DNA from: Eopsaltria australis | Lineage: Eukaryota; Chordata; Aves; Passeriformes; Petroicidae | Length of the DNA: 64,000 nucleotides | Reading direction: 5' to 3' | Assembly (NCBI GenBank): GCA_034509425.1 | Contig: JAVTVJ010000012.1 | Span: 11,629,001-11,693,000 of the forward strand | In this document: positions 12,600 through 25,148 of the stretch, one piece after another | How positions within the stretch are numbered: position 1 is the stretch's first letter | Layout: each line of letters begins with the position of its first letter | Notes under the pieces: generated by a model | The model's input: only the letters and a program-made list of their open reading frames with translations | What the model was told of the DNA's origin: nothing | Database searches by the model: none | Translations under genes and position numbers: made by a program

Positions 12600-13586
12600 A
12601 GCTTCTAGTGGTTCCACTCTGTTTCTCAAGATTAACTTGGATCAGACAATGATCAAAATCAAAACCAAGACTAGGATTTAAAATTTTTAATTAACATGTA
12701 TGAAGCAGAATTTCATTAGAAAAATACCAAGAGCAGACATGATATGCATAGAGTTGACTTTTTGGAATGTAATCAGTTTTGCCTCTGTGTTTGTTTCATT
12801 TTGCAGAGTTCTCTAGATCTGAATTCCCAGATCACTCTGACAGCCTGTGAGAAGCCAAATCCGATCTGGGTGGTTTCATACAGAACGTGAAGGTTACTTG
12901 TTCACCTGTTTTATGAAACTGCTCAATTATTGTTGTCATAGCCAACGTACACGAAGTATCTGCCAATGCAGCTGCTATTTTAAACATATAGCCAACTAAA
13001 ACAAATGTTTTTCTCTATTTATTTTTTCCATCTGACATCTCTGTGTATATGTGTTATGACTTTTTGCTGCTTCACATTGTCCATTGTTCTGACCATATCT
13101 TACCGTTTGTAACTTCCCCATATTAATATAGTGGCAAAAGAGGTAAGCAGAAGCACATCTATTATCTGTAAGAAGATAAGCCAGCTGTCCACTTGCCAAC
13201 CTCAAACTATTTAATTTGCCATTTTTTCCTGATATCATCCTGATATTTATTTTGGGAAGTATATTCATACTTTGTAATGAAAAATACACGTTCAGTTCAA
13301 GCAATTGAAGAAAGTAGTTTGTTCTCATTACTTGAGGGGATTAATCGAATTCAAGTTTGAGATATCCCTGTCAATGCCTTCATGAGGGATCTGCTGTTCT
13401 AAGGGGAAATATTTGGTAAACCTGTAATTGAGTCCTCTGGTTTCTTAGAATTACACTTATAAAAGGCACACAAAAGTTATGTTACATACATTTAAACACC
13501 CCTAATCTGCATATAAATGAGATGTTGGACATCTTTAGATGGACTAGCTCCATGAGCAACAATTTAATAAAATTTCACCTCTTTGT
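12600..13586. other. Unique DNA between a CR1 and an LTR
   Basis: No gene is recognised. The stretch includes a weak candidate terminal exon at 12807-12890, entered separately. A minus-strand frame of 110 codons at 12996-13328 has no recognisable features and is treated as chance. Confidence 0.5.
12807..12890 (+). other. Weak candidate 3'-terminal coding exon (unidentified)
   Basis: A strong acceptor (TTTGTTTCATTTTGCAG, ending at 12806) opens a 27-codon frame that ends at a TGA (12888-12890). The C-terminal part reads ACEKPNPIWVVSYRT. It uses two CpG-containing codons (CCG, ACG) in otherwise CpG-poor DNA, which is mildly exon-like. I cannot name the protein, no upstream partner exon is seen in the window, and no AATAAA follows closely. 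A frame this short stays open by chance fairly often, so this is a candidate only. Confidence 0.12.
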
Positions 13587-14180
13587 TGTGGTTTAACCCC
13601 AGCCAGCAGCCAAGCCCCATGCAGTGTGCTCACTTGCTTCCCCAGCAGGACTGGGGAGATAATTGGAAGGACAAAAGCTGGAAAACTCATGAGTTGAGGT
13701 AAAGACAGTTTAGCAGGGAAAGCAAAAGCCACACACACAAGCTAAGCAAAATAAGGAATTAATTCACTGCTTCTCTTGGCAGGCAGGTGTTCAGCCATCT
13801 CCAGGAGAGCAGGGCCCCATCACAGGTAATGGTGACTTGGGAAGACAAACTCCATCGCTCCAAATGTCCCCCACCCCACTCTTTCTTCTCCTCACTTTAT
13901 GTTCTGAATGTGATGCCACATGGTCTGGAATATCCCTTTGGTCAGTTTGGGTCACCTGTCCTGGCTGTGTCTCCTCCCAGCCTCCCCTGCACCCCCAACT
14001 TCCTTATCAGTGTGTTAATAGGAAAAGCAGAAAAGGCCTGGGCTCTGTGTAAGCCCTGCTCTGCAATAACAAAAACATCTCTTTATTATCAATCCTATGA
14101 TCAGCACAAATACAAAACACAGCCCCATACCAGCCACTGTGAAGAAAGTTTACTCTACCCCACCCAAAATCAACATACCA
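13587..14180 (-). mobile_element. Solo LTR of an avian endogenous retrovirus
   Basis: The element starts TGTGGTTTAACCCC and ends in CA at 14180, the usual TG...CA LTR ends. It is flanked by a near-perfect 5-bp target duplication (tttgt at 13582-13586, tttgc at 14181-14185). A 5-bp duplication is typical of ERVL-type elements. Its sense strand is minus: there a TATA-like ACATAAAGTG lies opposite 13893-13902. The word order matches an LTR family widespread in bird genomes. It shares a 17-bp identical block (13934-13950) with the LTR at 26873-27390. No gag, pol or env sequence adjoins it, so it is a solo LTR left by recombination. The 160-codon plus-strand frame over it is antisense and meaningless. 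Confidence 0.85.
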
Positions 14181-17100
14181 TTTGCATCTTATTTTGGCTG
14201 GGAGAATTATTCCTTCTTTCTCTCTGTTGTCTTTCCTGGCCCTTTTCTGCTTTGACAGATAAGTTGTGAAATCCTAGAGCCAGTCCCTGAAAGGGACCTA
14301 CTGGAAGCCTGGCTCCTGTATGAGGAACTCAGAGCAGACATAAAGCTTAACCTGAGAAAAATTTTTCTTCAAAGATTACATGTTGAGATAGGAATGGTGC
14401 ACATTCTCAGTCCATCAAAATAAGTTTTGAAAAACATCCCTATGCTGAATTACAATGAAATGTTGTAATTTATTAATAAAAAGAAAATCACTGCTATACA
14501 GAATAATATTATTGTTCAGAGAAGTGTACAGGTTTTATTAAAAATTAAAATTAGAGCTTTCTTGTTTGAAAATGTCAGGTATAGTCTTGACAAGCACTTT
14601 GAGACTGTACTCCAGAAGGTGATTGATTAAATTTGAACTTCAAAGAACCTACAAAAATTTAAAACAGTGTTTAAAACACATTTTCATGAAACTTTTCCAT
14701 ACCAGTTATGTTCCATACAGTATTCAACTCTCTGTTTCCTTATGCAGTATAGAGTAATGTGGTAGTCTAATTTTATAATAATTCATGTTAAAGAAGAGTA
14801 AGATAGAAAATGTGAGAGAAAAAGTGAAAAAGAAAGTAAGGGTGTAGTAGCATAGTGATGTTAATCATGCTTATCCTGGGGGGAGCTCCCAGGTAGCACT
14901 TTAGTTGCTATAACCATGAAAAAATATTTAACTTCCACATTTTACTTCTATATTTTTTTCTTACATTTGTAAGGCCTCCATTATGAAGAGTATCTGTCAG
15001 CTCTGGTGAAATATATTGCCATTATCTTTATAACTTACTTTTCACTTATATGTGCACAGTCTTTGATCTAGAAGACTAAATTGTTGCAAGAGAATATTCT
15101 AACTATATATTTCAATTTTTCACATTTATAAACCAATCTAAATATAAAGACAGAATATGTAATACATATGTGACTCCAAATCTTTCCAGAAAGTATTGGA
15201 CTTGGGAAAATGACAGCTTGTCAGATCTCAGGTACATTTCATTAGTAGTATTTGAAAGTTCCAAACACCACTCAGTGTTTTTCATGTCTGTCAGACCTGT
15301 AACAGTTTCTATATATCTCATTCCAGTTGCTGCTCTGTCATTTTTGATAATGGGCTTTGAACTTTCAGACATAATCAATCATATAATTATTTCAAACTGC
15401 TGCATTATCTGCTTTAGTGAAAGGAGTCAGATGTGGATCTTAATGCCATCCACTGGTTAAAAGGATGATGTTTTGAATTAGCCTCCTTCATTGGCCACAG
15501 TTACAATGGAGAATTTTCAGGATCAAAGCTGAAATCTAAAAAACTGCAGGAGGCAAAATACCATGTGTGGGATAGCTATTTTCATGTCTTGTTTTACTAA
15601 CAGCCATTACACACCTATCACATTTTTTTCAGTCATAGATGTTTTTGTATCTTCTAGTCGTTTGTAGTACTGTGTAGATTGTGATACTGGTCAGGCAAAA
15701 TTAAATTCCCCAGCTGACAATGACATTGCAGCCATTTTTCATTCTATGCAGCAAGATGTTACCTGACTACTGAATGTATTTTTCTTCTCTGTTCAGAACA
15801 TATTTCTGTCTACCTCTTTTATGGCTCTGTACTTCTGTATGCTTTTACTTCTCTGTATGTTCTCTGTAGACATAAATCGCTTTCTATGCTTTTTCAATAT
15901 ATTTGTTATGTCAGCACATGCTTATTTCTTAAGGTGATATCTTCATGAAAAAATAAAACCTTTCTTCTCTCCCGTCTGTGAACACTTACCAAAATGCACA
16001 GTGAATTGCTTACTGCTGTTTTAAGGACAACATCTTACTTGAATCCACTGTTCCCTTTCTAGCTCTCTGTTCACCGTGTTTTCTCCCTGTGTTTACTATG
16101 TGGCTTTCAAGGTGTTTTTGGCAGTTAGAATCATAAATGTCAGAATAATCAGAGTTAAGCATTGAAAAGAAATAAAACTTTACTGATTTTGTTAGATTGG
16201 TCAGAAAAATATTACTCAGTTCTCTTCATTGCTTGTCAAATCTTAATCCCTGTCAAAAGGGGAAACCTTATCAAATCTAAACATGTCCAAGGTTAAGTAA
16301 TAAACTTGGAAAAGTTGTAGCCCAGAATCAGGAAAGAGCATAATTACAAATGTGCTTCATAAAATTAGTGGGAGGCCTTGCTACTCTAACATTATTTATG
16401 ACCTCTACAACCAACTTACCAAAAGGATTGCAAAGGAAGGGGGATGACCTTTTAGCAAGGAATTTGCTTCTTGCCTTTAGCCTGTCTTATGATCACATGG
16501 TCTTGATTGAGATAGTTTTCAAGGTTGAAATAAGCAGAAGGTAATCACTGAGTTGAAGGTCACCTATGTTTAATGAACATCATAAAGCTTCTGTTTGCAC
16601 ATGATAAATTAGTTCTGCATAGAGCCAAATCATTTAGAAAGACTGGAAAGGGAGAGAAGAAGAAAATAGAGAAAAAAAAGACACCTATCAAACAGGGTCG
16701 AGGATTTGTTTTAGTATGTGGCTTCTCCTGCTGTTACATTGAAAGTATTTAAAACTCCCCTAACAGGAGCTTTTCTGATTTCTAGCAGACATGCAGAAAC
16801 CATGTGTTAATGTGAGGTATTCTACAGTGGTTTACAGTGGAGTTACACCTCAGGTGACATGGTGTGTTGCTGTGCTCTGAAGGTGCATGTTGAGCTGGCA
16901 GAGCTGTTTTAAGTTCCAGCTAGTGACTAATGCTTTAAGCGGACTAAAAACACTCTCTTGAGTAGCAGAGCAAGCCAGCTTTTTGCAATCAGCCATCCAT
17001 TGGTTCAGTCAGGGCCCCTGCTTTCCCAGAGCACTGATGGCAGGTGCCTCCAGGGCTGTTCTGGCCTGGTGTGCAGTCTTTGCTGTTGGATGGACACTGT

Positions 17101-17884
17101 GCAGCCCACACGTGAATAATGGGGCAAGCACTAACCCACCTTTGCATGCAGTTGATTTCTTACCCAGGGAACAAAATCTTTGAGGGAATAAAGAAGTCCT
17201 GTGTAGTGCCTTGTTAGTTTATTCTCCCTTCCCCTCTTGCACGGTGATATCCCACTGATGCCTGGAGTCCCTTTATGTCTGCAACATTTAGAGCAGGAGT
17301 TACATCTCTCTAAATATAACAAACTCCCAACTGGGAAAATATATGCTCACTTCTGAAACCATCTGTACTCATATGTGAATAGAGATAGATTTAAGAGATT
17401 TGTAACACATTCATGCGTAAAAATGAAGAACAGCTAATTCTGATGTGCTAGAGGAAACTGCTGCAGGATTATTACATTTATAAGAAAAATTATCACATTT
17501 GTGCAGTCTGTACTCTATATTTACAAACATAACGGAGATGGAACATTTGATCATCTGGCATTGGACCAAAAGTACTCTCTCCAGACCTGTGAGGTAGGGT
17601 ACCTTGAGGACAATAAAAATAAGTCAGAAGTTTGCAGGACGGATTACAGTTAATGAAATTATATGAAGTGGGCTCTGTCTACAAACACATTAATAAAAGT
17701 CATAAGAAAGTATAACAATCAGGGAAAATTGACTGGTATTTTTTCAGGTAGTCCAGTTGAAATGAAATTATAAGACTGTTGGGTAAATAATGAAAATCTA
17801 GATGAAAAAAAGCCTCTTGACATATGTTTTAGTAGGTAGGCAAGGTTTGCAAGTAACCATGAGTCTGTTTGGAGGTGATTAACA
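14181..17884. other. Single-copy AT-rich non-coding DNA
   Basis: No gene, RNA or transposon is recognised. Purine-rich runs occur near 14800-14840 and 16637-16682. The stretch at 16980-17330 is more GC-rich, with open frames on both strands but no recognisable protein. Overlapping opposite-strand frames of 88 and 96 codons at 15112-15460 are treated as chance. Confidence 0.55.
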
Positions 17885-18888
17885 AAAAATGGTCTGTGTG
17901 ATGGGTGGGGACCTGGCTGACAGGCAGCACCCAGAGTGGAGGGGTAAGTAGCTCCTTTTCAAACTGGCAGCCTGTCATGTGAGGGGTCCCTAGCTATTGA
18001 TATTAGGCCCAATGTGTTCAATATCTTAATAAGCAGTTTGGATGGTGTGATCAAGTGTATGCTGACAAAGTTTGTCAATGTGCCAAACTGGGTGGAGAAA
18101 TGGACGCTTCAGAAGTGAGAGCCACCCTGTGGAAAGACTTGGGGATAGGCTGGAAGAGTGGGCTAACAAGAACCTTAAGAAGTTCAACAATGACAAGTGT
18201 AAGGTCATGTACCTGGGAAAACATAATAAAGGATTATTTATTCGGGAGGTCCTGGTGGGCAAGCAGCTTAGTGTGAGAGAGCACCACACTGCTGTGGCAA
18301 GCAGAACCAGGACAATGCTGGGCTGCATCAACAACATCATCACCACCAGATGATGGTTGTCAAAGACGTCATTATCACCCTCTACTCCACACTTGTCAGG
18401 CCACAGTTGGAATAGTGTGTTCAGTTTTGGTCCCCACTACACAAAAAATCTGTGCACAGGCTAGAAAGAGTCCAGAGAAGGGGCACAAGATGGATCTGAG
18501 GACTGGGAAGCTGGAGGAAAGTCTGAGAGACCTGGATTTGTTCAGCCTTGAGAAAAGAAGGCTTAGGTAAGACATTATAACCACGCTCCTGTATTTAAAG
18601 GTGACTACAAAGAAGATGGAGACTCCCTTTTCATAAGCAGTCACCTGGAAAAGGTGAGGGGTGATGGGCTCCTGTTACTCCTGGGGAGATTCCAACTGGA
18701 CACAAGAGGAAACATTTTCACAATGAGAGCAATCAACCATTGGAAAAATCTTCCCGTTGGTCGATTACCCAGTGTTGGACACTTTTAAGATCCAGAAGGA
18801 CAGGGTTCCAGGCCATCTTGTCAAGACCAAAAAAGCTTGGATCAGATGATCCTTGAGGTCTTTCAACCTGGTATTCTATGATTCTGTG
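17885..18888 (+). mobile_element. CR1 LINE, long 3' copy including part of ORF2
   Basis: About 1 kb of CR1 runs from a segment before the catalytic FADD region of the reverse transcriptase, through the ORF2 C-terminus, into the 3' UTR, and ends in GTATTCTATGATTCTGTG. Recognisable blocks are GTGTTCAATATCTTAATAAGC, CCAAACTGGGTGG, AAGTTCAACAATGACAAGTG, CAGTTTTGGTCCCCACTAC, TCCAGAGAAGGGGCA and GATGATCCTTGAGGTCTTTC. Many frameshifts and stops show a long-dead copy. The 5' boundary is approximate because similarity fades before 17885. Confidence 0.9.
18055..18353 (+). pseudogene. CR1 ORF2 C-terminal remnant (decayed reverse transcriptase)
   Basis: The frame from 18072 reads through the region just after the reverse-transcriptase catalytic site of CR1. 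It keeps recognisable words such as WANKNLKKFNNDKCKVMYLG, corresponding to the conserved W...N..KFN..KC.V..LG stretch. Upstream at 18071-18084 the Phe-Ala-Asp-Asp box is destroyed: the first acidic position is lost and a 1-base deletion shifts the frame. It cannot encode an active enzyme. It lies inside the CR1 copy at 17885-18888. Confidence 0.75.
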
Positions 18889-21765
18889 AAAATAAAAAAA
18901 GATCACAGTATTGAAAGTCAAGGACATACAAAATGTGTCAGACAGCAATGCAAAAAACTCTGTGGAATGAGAGACATGAAGAAGGCACTATGTTTATAGA
19001 TAATAAAAGAATGAGTGAAACAAAGAGCTTTTTATTGGCATTCAATTTACAGCCTGATTTATACAATAAGATATATTTGTGACAGCAAGAATGAAATTAT
19101 GTGTACAGTTGTTCATAAAGAAACCTTTATACAGGGTTTGTTCCAAGATATATTTGACAATTAATTTTGCATAACATTTTCTATTTTAATTATTGTTTTT
19201 CCTTATATTCTGACTGTAGCCTAATGACTTGCAGGCTAATGAAAACTGCCAAGAAGAACAAAAATAAAACCTACAAAGGCGCTTGCTGCATGTCTTTATC
19301 TCCAGCAGCTCTGACAACATTTGCATATAATTGTACTTCTGGAAAATATAGACTCTTTGGTGGCAGTCTGAAGAGCTGCCTGGAAGATGGTTAATAACTG
19401 GTTGCTTTAGTATGACAGGATTAATAGAAAAGAGTTTCAGTGACAGCAAAGCCTACCTTTTGTCCTCCTCTCCCAGCACACCAGTGGTTTTTCTCTTTTC
19501 CAATTTATGATGGTATTTAGGGTCTTTGGCTGGCTCAGAGTGAACACAGGAAAGTGGAGAAGGCTCTGTGGAAGGTGAGTTCTGAGAAACAGACCAAGAA
19601 AACAGCCATGCATTCATGCATATCCGTGGCTAGCACTTGTAGCCATTTCAGCAGTTCAACATTGAATTTGCAGATGTATTCTCTCTTCTGTGTCAAATGT
19701 CCCTCTATTTGTTACGTTAGAGTCTAAGAGAGAGAGAAAAAAGAAAGGATTCATCAATTGTTTTGTCCTACTGCAGTTTAGATAGGATTTTAAAAATTGA
19801 CAAAGTGCATTATTAGTCATAATAAAGTCCTGTTTGAGAAACATAGAAGCATATGCCAAAGCAATTAAAGCTATTAAAAGCACTCAAGACATTTTCAAAA
19901 TTGGCTTTTGACATCCACCTCACTCAAGGTCAACTGGTCCTGTGATGGCAGCACTTAGAGTTTCACTCTTTTCTGTGCCCTGCAACTCTTGCTTTGTTTT
20001 TAAGCTACTTTCCAGGAATTAATTCATGCACTGGAGTAAAAGAGAATGTTCTGCCATGCCTTTTTACTGCTATGGCTAACTCTGCTTGATTTGTCCTTTA
20101 ATGTTTTCTTAATGACATCTGTAGTTCAGCCTTTGCAGGAATTGGGTTGTGGGTCTAAACAGATCAATTCTGTCCACAATAAATTTAGAGTATCTAAAAG
20201 ATTTAATGACTGGAAATTTATGTCAATGGCATATTTTTCTAATAAGAATATTGATTTCACTCTGCATTAATGATAAGACTTCCAAAATTTCAAAGGCTGA
20301 GCAAACTGCAGCCCATAAATCTCTGTGTTATAAATATGTGTATCATATGCAAGCGCTTTGTGCTTCAGATTCCAAGACTAAAATTAAAAGTTCCATCCTT
20401 TATGGCATTCATCTTATTGTAAACCACAGATTTATTATTTATTATTGATCTTTACAACCCTTTGTAAAGGATGAGGCAACAATACCATTTAATATATGGT
20501 GTGAAAAGTTATGATAGAAAATTACAGTGCACAAATATTTATAATCCAGAAGTGAAAACTTCTAGCACAATACATGGTACATAGTACAAAAATACAGATG
20601 TGTAAGTACAGCTGCAAATTAAACAGTGATGATGGACTAACTTTATGTTTTCTTGTGAATGACAATTTGGACTGAAAGCCACATATTAGCCCAAACTGAT
20701 GAATTTAACAGACTGAACAAAAAGATAGGAAGGGCAATGTTAACATAGATATGGCAATGCATGATCCAGCTGAACAGAGCATGACTTTATAATTTCACCA
20801 AAAATCCTTCTACTTTACTTGAAAGTGGAGGAAAAAAATGTTTTCTGGGATAGTACTTGAAAAAGGAATTTTACTGTATGTCTGTAACAGGAGATGTTAT
20901 AAATTTGGTCTAGGATCAAGACATGCTTATCTTCAGTCTCTTTCCTTTGTGTTCTGCCTGTGTAGTCCAGCTCCACACACCTGGGGAGGCCTAGGGGATG
21001 CCCTACCACTTGTGGAATAAAGTACCTGCTTGTTGCATGTGGATCAGGTTGAGGTCATGCTTCTGGTGCTTTCTGGGTAAAAAATATCTTCTAATTTCAT
21101 GATTTCCTTTCTCCCATTCATTTCCTTTTGTAGGTAATCACTTGTGGCCCCTCAAAGGGCATTTTTATGTTCAAGACAGTGTTATCCTGACAGAAGGAGG
21201 GAGAATTTAAACACATTTCTGATACTACTTCATCTCACTATTTTCTGTTTATGCAGTCAGATATCCATATATGTCAAAGCTTTATTCATTATGGTCATAT
21301 CAGCTGAAATTACATGACAATTAATACCTGTAGGGAGATGTAAAACTTCATGATTTATCATCATGGAAAAGTATTGTTGAAATTCTATGATTTAGTGTAA
21401 TAATGCACATCTGTCTTTTGGTAAGTCCAAGAAGTTTGTTCTGTCTGTGCTGTTGACCAGCTCACATGAAGCTGGCTTTTAACTAGCAGAACATACTTAC
21501 CACCAACAAGACACATTGGGATTAAACAACAGTTTAATAATGTTTCTTGAGTCTGAGGTTTTTTAAAATCAAAATTCAAACTAGAATGTGTAAGGTCCAA
21601 TGAATGAACACAAGCAAATAACTCATTTCTGAGACCATGCCCTACCTGCCAAAAGATGGGAGCCTAAAACTGCAAAAAAGTCAGAAAGCTCTGTAAGGCA
21701 CAAAATGATCACCCTGTCACCTCTGGACTAGTCTGACTTATGGTGGTGTGGCTAATGGTGGGTCT
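18889..21765. other. Single-copy AT-rich non-coding DNA
   Basis: No gene is recognised. An octamer (ATTTGCAT) lies at 19319-19326. An exon-like segment at 19477-19574 is entered separately. Plus-strand frames of 74 and 99 codons overlap at 20046-20448 and look random. Confidence 0.5.
19477..19574 (+). other. Weak candidate internal exon
   Basis: A pyrimidine-rich acceptor (CTTTTGTCCTCCTCTCCCAG, ending at 19476) and a consensus donor (AAG|GTGAGT at 19573-19580) bracket 98 bp that is fully open in one frame, with a branch-point-like CAGTGAC upstream. The peptide has no recognisable domain, so it could equally be a non-coding RNA exon or chance. No partner exon is identified. Confidence 0.12.
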
Positions 21766-22550
21766 ATGAGAACTTAATAAAGTCCAAGAAGCCAAGTGCA
21801 AGGTGCTGCACCTGGGTCAAAGTAATCCCAAAGAAGAGTACAGGCTGGGAGAAGAACTCATTGACAGCAGTCCTGTGGAGAAGTATTTTGGGTTTCTGGT
21901 GGATGAAAAGCTGACAAAGTGCACTTGCAGCCCATGAAGTCAATTGAATCCTGGACTGCATCAAAAGCAGCGTGACCAGAATGGTGGGGGAGGTCACTCT
22001 CACCCTCTACCCTGCTCTCTGGTTGAGACCAGACTCTGATGCAGCAGTAGAATGCTGCATCCAGACATGGAATCTCCATCATAAAAAGGATATGGACTTG
22101 TTGGAGAGAGTCCAGAGAGAGCAACAAGGATTATTAGAGGTCTGAAGAAAGGCTGAGAGAGGTGGGGTTGTTCAGCATGGAGAAGACTCCAGGGAAAGCT
22201 CTTTGCAGTATTACAGTACTTAAAGGGGGCTTATAAAAAGAAGGACAGTGACTTTTAGCATGGGCAGATAGTGGTAGGACAAAGAGGAATACTTCTAAAG
22301 CAAGATAGGAGAGATTTAGGTGAGATGTTAGGAAGATATTCTTTACTGTGAGGGTGGTAAGGCATTAGAACAGGTTGCCCAGAGAAGTTGTGGATGCCCC
22401 ATCTCTGGAATTGTTCCAGGCCAGGCTAGATGGGGCCCTGAACAACCTGAATTTAGTGGGTGGCAGCCCTCCCATGGCAGACAGGTTGGAAGTAAATTAT
22501 CTTCAACGTCCCTTCCAACCCAAATCGTTCTGTAATTCTGTGATTCTGTG
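21766..22550 (+). mobile_element. CR1 LINE, 3' copy with ORF2 tail and 3' UTR
   Basis: It starts within the ORF2 C-terminal region (GCCAAGTGCAAGGTGCTGCA, then CACCTGGGTC) and continues through GTCCAGAGAGAGCAACAAGG, GGGGTTGTTCAGCATGGAGA, TAGGAAGATATTCTTTACTG and GAACAGGTTGCCCAGAGAAG. It ends in TCTGTGATTCTGTG. It carries small indels and stops, is 5'-truncated, and is non-functional. Confidence 0.92.
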
Positions 22551-24731
22551 ATAAAAAGTTCATCATTAATTCAATGAAAATGGGGCTTCCACTGTTATGA
22601 AATGTGTACATTGTTTAAAAAGCATACTTGATCTGCTAAAGCTAATTTACATTAAAATAAGACTGAAAAATTTGATCAGATGCCTCAGTATTTTTCCTTC
22701 AGTTTCCACTGGTACAAGGTAGAGTCATAAATAATATATAATTATTAAAATATGCTGTCGAGAGCTTTCAGGAGAGTAGACCACCAAAGATTTATATATG
22801 CACATCTGTCAATTTATTTTGGTTCAGGGTACATAAATAAAGGTGCATAAATGTGCAAAGGGATATAACATGAGTAAATGAAAATAAGGATTCTCATAGG
22901 TAAAGCCTCCACCTTTGATCCTGCAGTGTTCTGTGCATCTCCTCTGGGCTGTATATATCAGTCTTACATAGGCATCTCTTGTGGAATCATACCAAATGAG
23001 ACCTTTGGAGGGAAAAGCTTTTTCCAGAGAAGAAAATTCCACAAAAAATTGTTATTCTGCAATGAATAGTTTTCAGCTATCTGCATTGTTCAATGAACAC
23101 ACTTTACTAGGTCTATTAAAATATTAATATCTATGGAAACCAACACCTATCTAAAACTGGAGACTTCTTTTTATGTTTATCTCATAATTTTCATCTAAGG
23201 GAATACTCAGGTTTGCATCATGCTGGTAACTAAATCTAATGAGGGTGCTAGCAGTGGCTGACTTCTGGGTAGGCAAATGTCAAAGGCATTGAAAGTGGTA
23301 GACTGAGTTACTTGTTTCTCGTGTGATATTTAGTGAGACAACTAAAATAGCAAATACTTATTACAAATCAGAGAAAAGTATTTTCACTTGTGCACATGTA
23401 AGGACGGACTTGTAACTACTGATAAAATACAGTTCACACAATTCTAATTTTACTGCAAGTATGAGTAATGAGTAAAAGTCAAATACAGTTATTTGCTTTG
23501 CTTTGCTTTGCTTTTACAAAAAAATGTGTAAGTTCTGATATTTGGCTCATTAAGTGTTCAGATTTTCTATTGAAAAGGGAGATGAAGAGTTATGCAGCTC
23601 AAATTTCAAAGCTGTTTTTTCCCTTGTACATTTTTAGCCTCCTCCTTAGTTCATCCTTTTCATTCTGTAGCTATCAGGAGTTAAGACAAACCTGGCTGAA
23701 TACTTGTAGCTGAGTAGGAGTGATTCAAGGTCAGATTAGCTTGTGGGGAGCAGGGAGAGATACAGCAACTGAATAAACAGCTTCTGTTAAATATTTTTTA
23801 TAATTTTATTTTTAGTGTTTTCAATACTAAATTAAAGTTGACCAATTAAATTAGTAAATGGGCTTCATGGAAAACAATGTCTGCTTCTGCGAGTTATATC
23901 TATGCTGCTGTCTAGAGCTTTATGAGGAAAGTTATTTCTATTCTGGGTGCTGCAGTATGGTGGGAAGCACCTCAGCTTTCTTGGGTCTAGTTAGGGTGAT
24001 GTTAAAATCCAACTAGGCACAGTGACCCACAGCTCAATAAAAGTGCTTTCAAATTGCACAAATCTGGCCATATAAATGTTTCCCAGATTTTGACCAGAAT
24101 ATGTCTTTACATTGTGAGAAAAGAACATGACTGTACTGCAGATATCGCAAGGGTAGGTGGTGACTATCTTCATCAGGAATATAGGTTGATTGATGTTAGC
24201 TAGTGCCAGATTTTAAGGACACCGTAGTAACCAGTGTAAAATACCTCAGTTAAAGCAAAGGTCTCAGACAGTCAAAAATGGCAAAGGATTTGAGGTAACA
24301 AAGGAAATCTTCAAAGGCCTTTATTTTAAAAATATCTCTTATCCATCCTCTGTAGCTGCCAAAATTTTTACAGGGAATCCTCTCCTTTCCCTTTTACCAT
24401 TTCAAAGTGTTTTAGTGATGGCAATGCCTATCCTTTTTGGAGGAAAACAAAAAAAATTCCTTTTAGAGGACTAGAAGAGTCTCCTGTTTCTATGTTTGAC
24501 TAACATTAACAGGACTTCATTTTCTTGAAGAAAAAAGGTGAGTGTAAAAACAGCTTTAGAAGGCAGTTAAAAGATGAAAAAACAGCTTCTGTCTTTCTCA
24601 GTGACTTTTTCCAAATTTCGCTGTTATGGTGTCACAGGTATGAAGCATGACTTTTTCATTCAGTCTGAAATGAGGTGAACCTGTGCTCAGCAGAATCCTT
24701 TAAGCCATTGTTTTCATTTGGCACATGTTTT
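22551..24731. other. Single-copy AT-rich non-coding DNA
   Basis: No gene is recognised. A (TTTGC)4 run at 23492-23511 is the only simple repeat of note. 23780-23870 is very AT-rich with several AATTAAA words. Confidence 0.55.
23492..23515. repeat. Pentanucleotide microsatellite (TTTGC)n
   Basis: About four perfect TTTGC units in tandem followed by a partial unit. It is short and not associated with a recognised transposon. Confidence 0.9.
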
Positions 24732-25148
24732 TGACAGGAAAGCTGCAGGAGATACAATACTGGTCAAAAATCAAATCTTTATTAAAGTGCAGGAGAAACT
24801 GAAGACAGAGACAAGAAGGTATGGCAAAACAGTCAGAAAGTCAGTGTCAGGGAGAAAAGGCTCCAGATTTACTTGCTTAGCACAGGATTTAGTCAAGACC
24901 GGGACTGGTGGTGAGGTCATTGAAGCCTGACTCCTTTGTCTTGTCTGGCCAGGCCATCATGAGGGTGATAAAAGTTCACCAATATTGCAGTGGCTTGTGA
25001 GGTCTCAGAGGAAGTTTGCTGACGGCTGTCATAGAGGTACTAGCTCCTTTCAGCTCCTTTCTGGTAACAGTGTCGGAGTCTTACATCTCCTCCTTGCTGG
25101 CTGCTTAAACTAAGGAACCTACCAAGCAGTTGTGGGCAGAATCACACA
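24732..25148 (-). mobile_element. Possible LTR of an endogenous retrovirus
   Basis: This block is more GC-rich than its flanks. It begins TGACAGG and ends in CACA. On the minus strand it carries an AATAAA signal (opposite 24777-24784) about 50 bases from the TGTCA end, as expected for an LTR R/U5 region. No clear target-site duplication is seen and I do not recognise the family, so the call and both ends are tentative. Confidence 0.25.

Noticed and set aside
13787..14269. 160-codon plus-strand frame, the longest in the window
   Set aside because: It lies almost wholly antisense within the solo LTR at 13587-14180 and is only open because of that repeat's composition.
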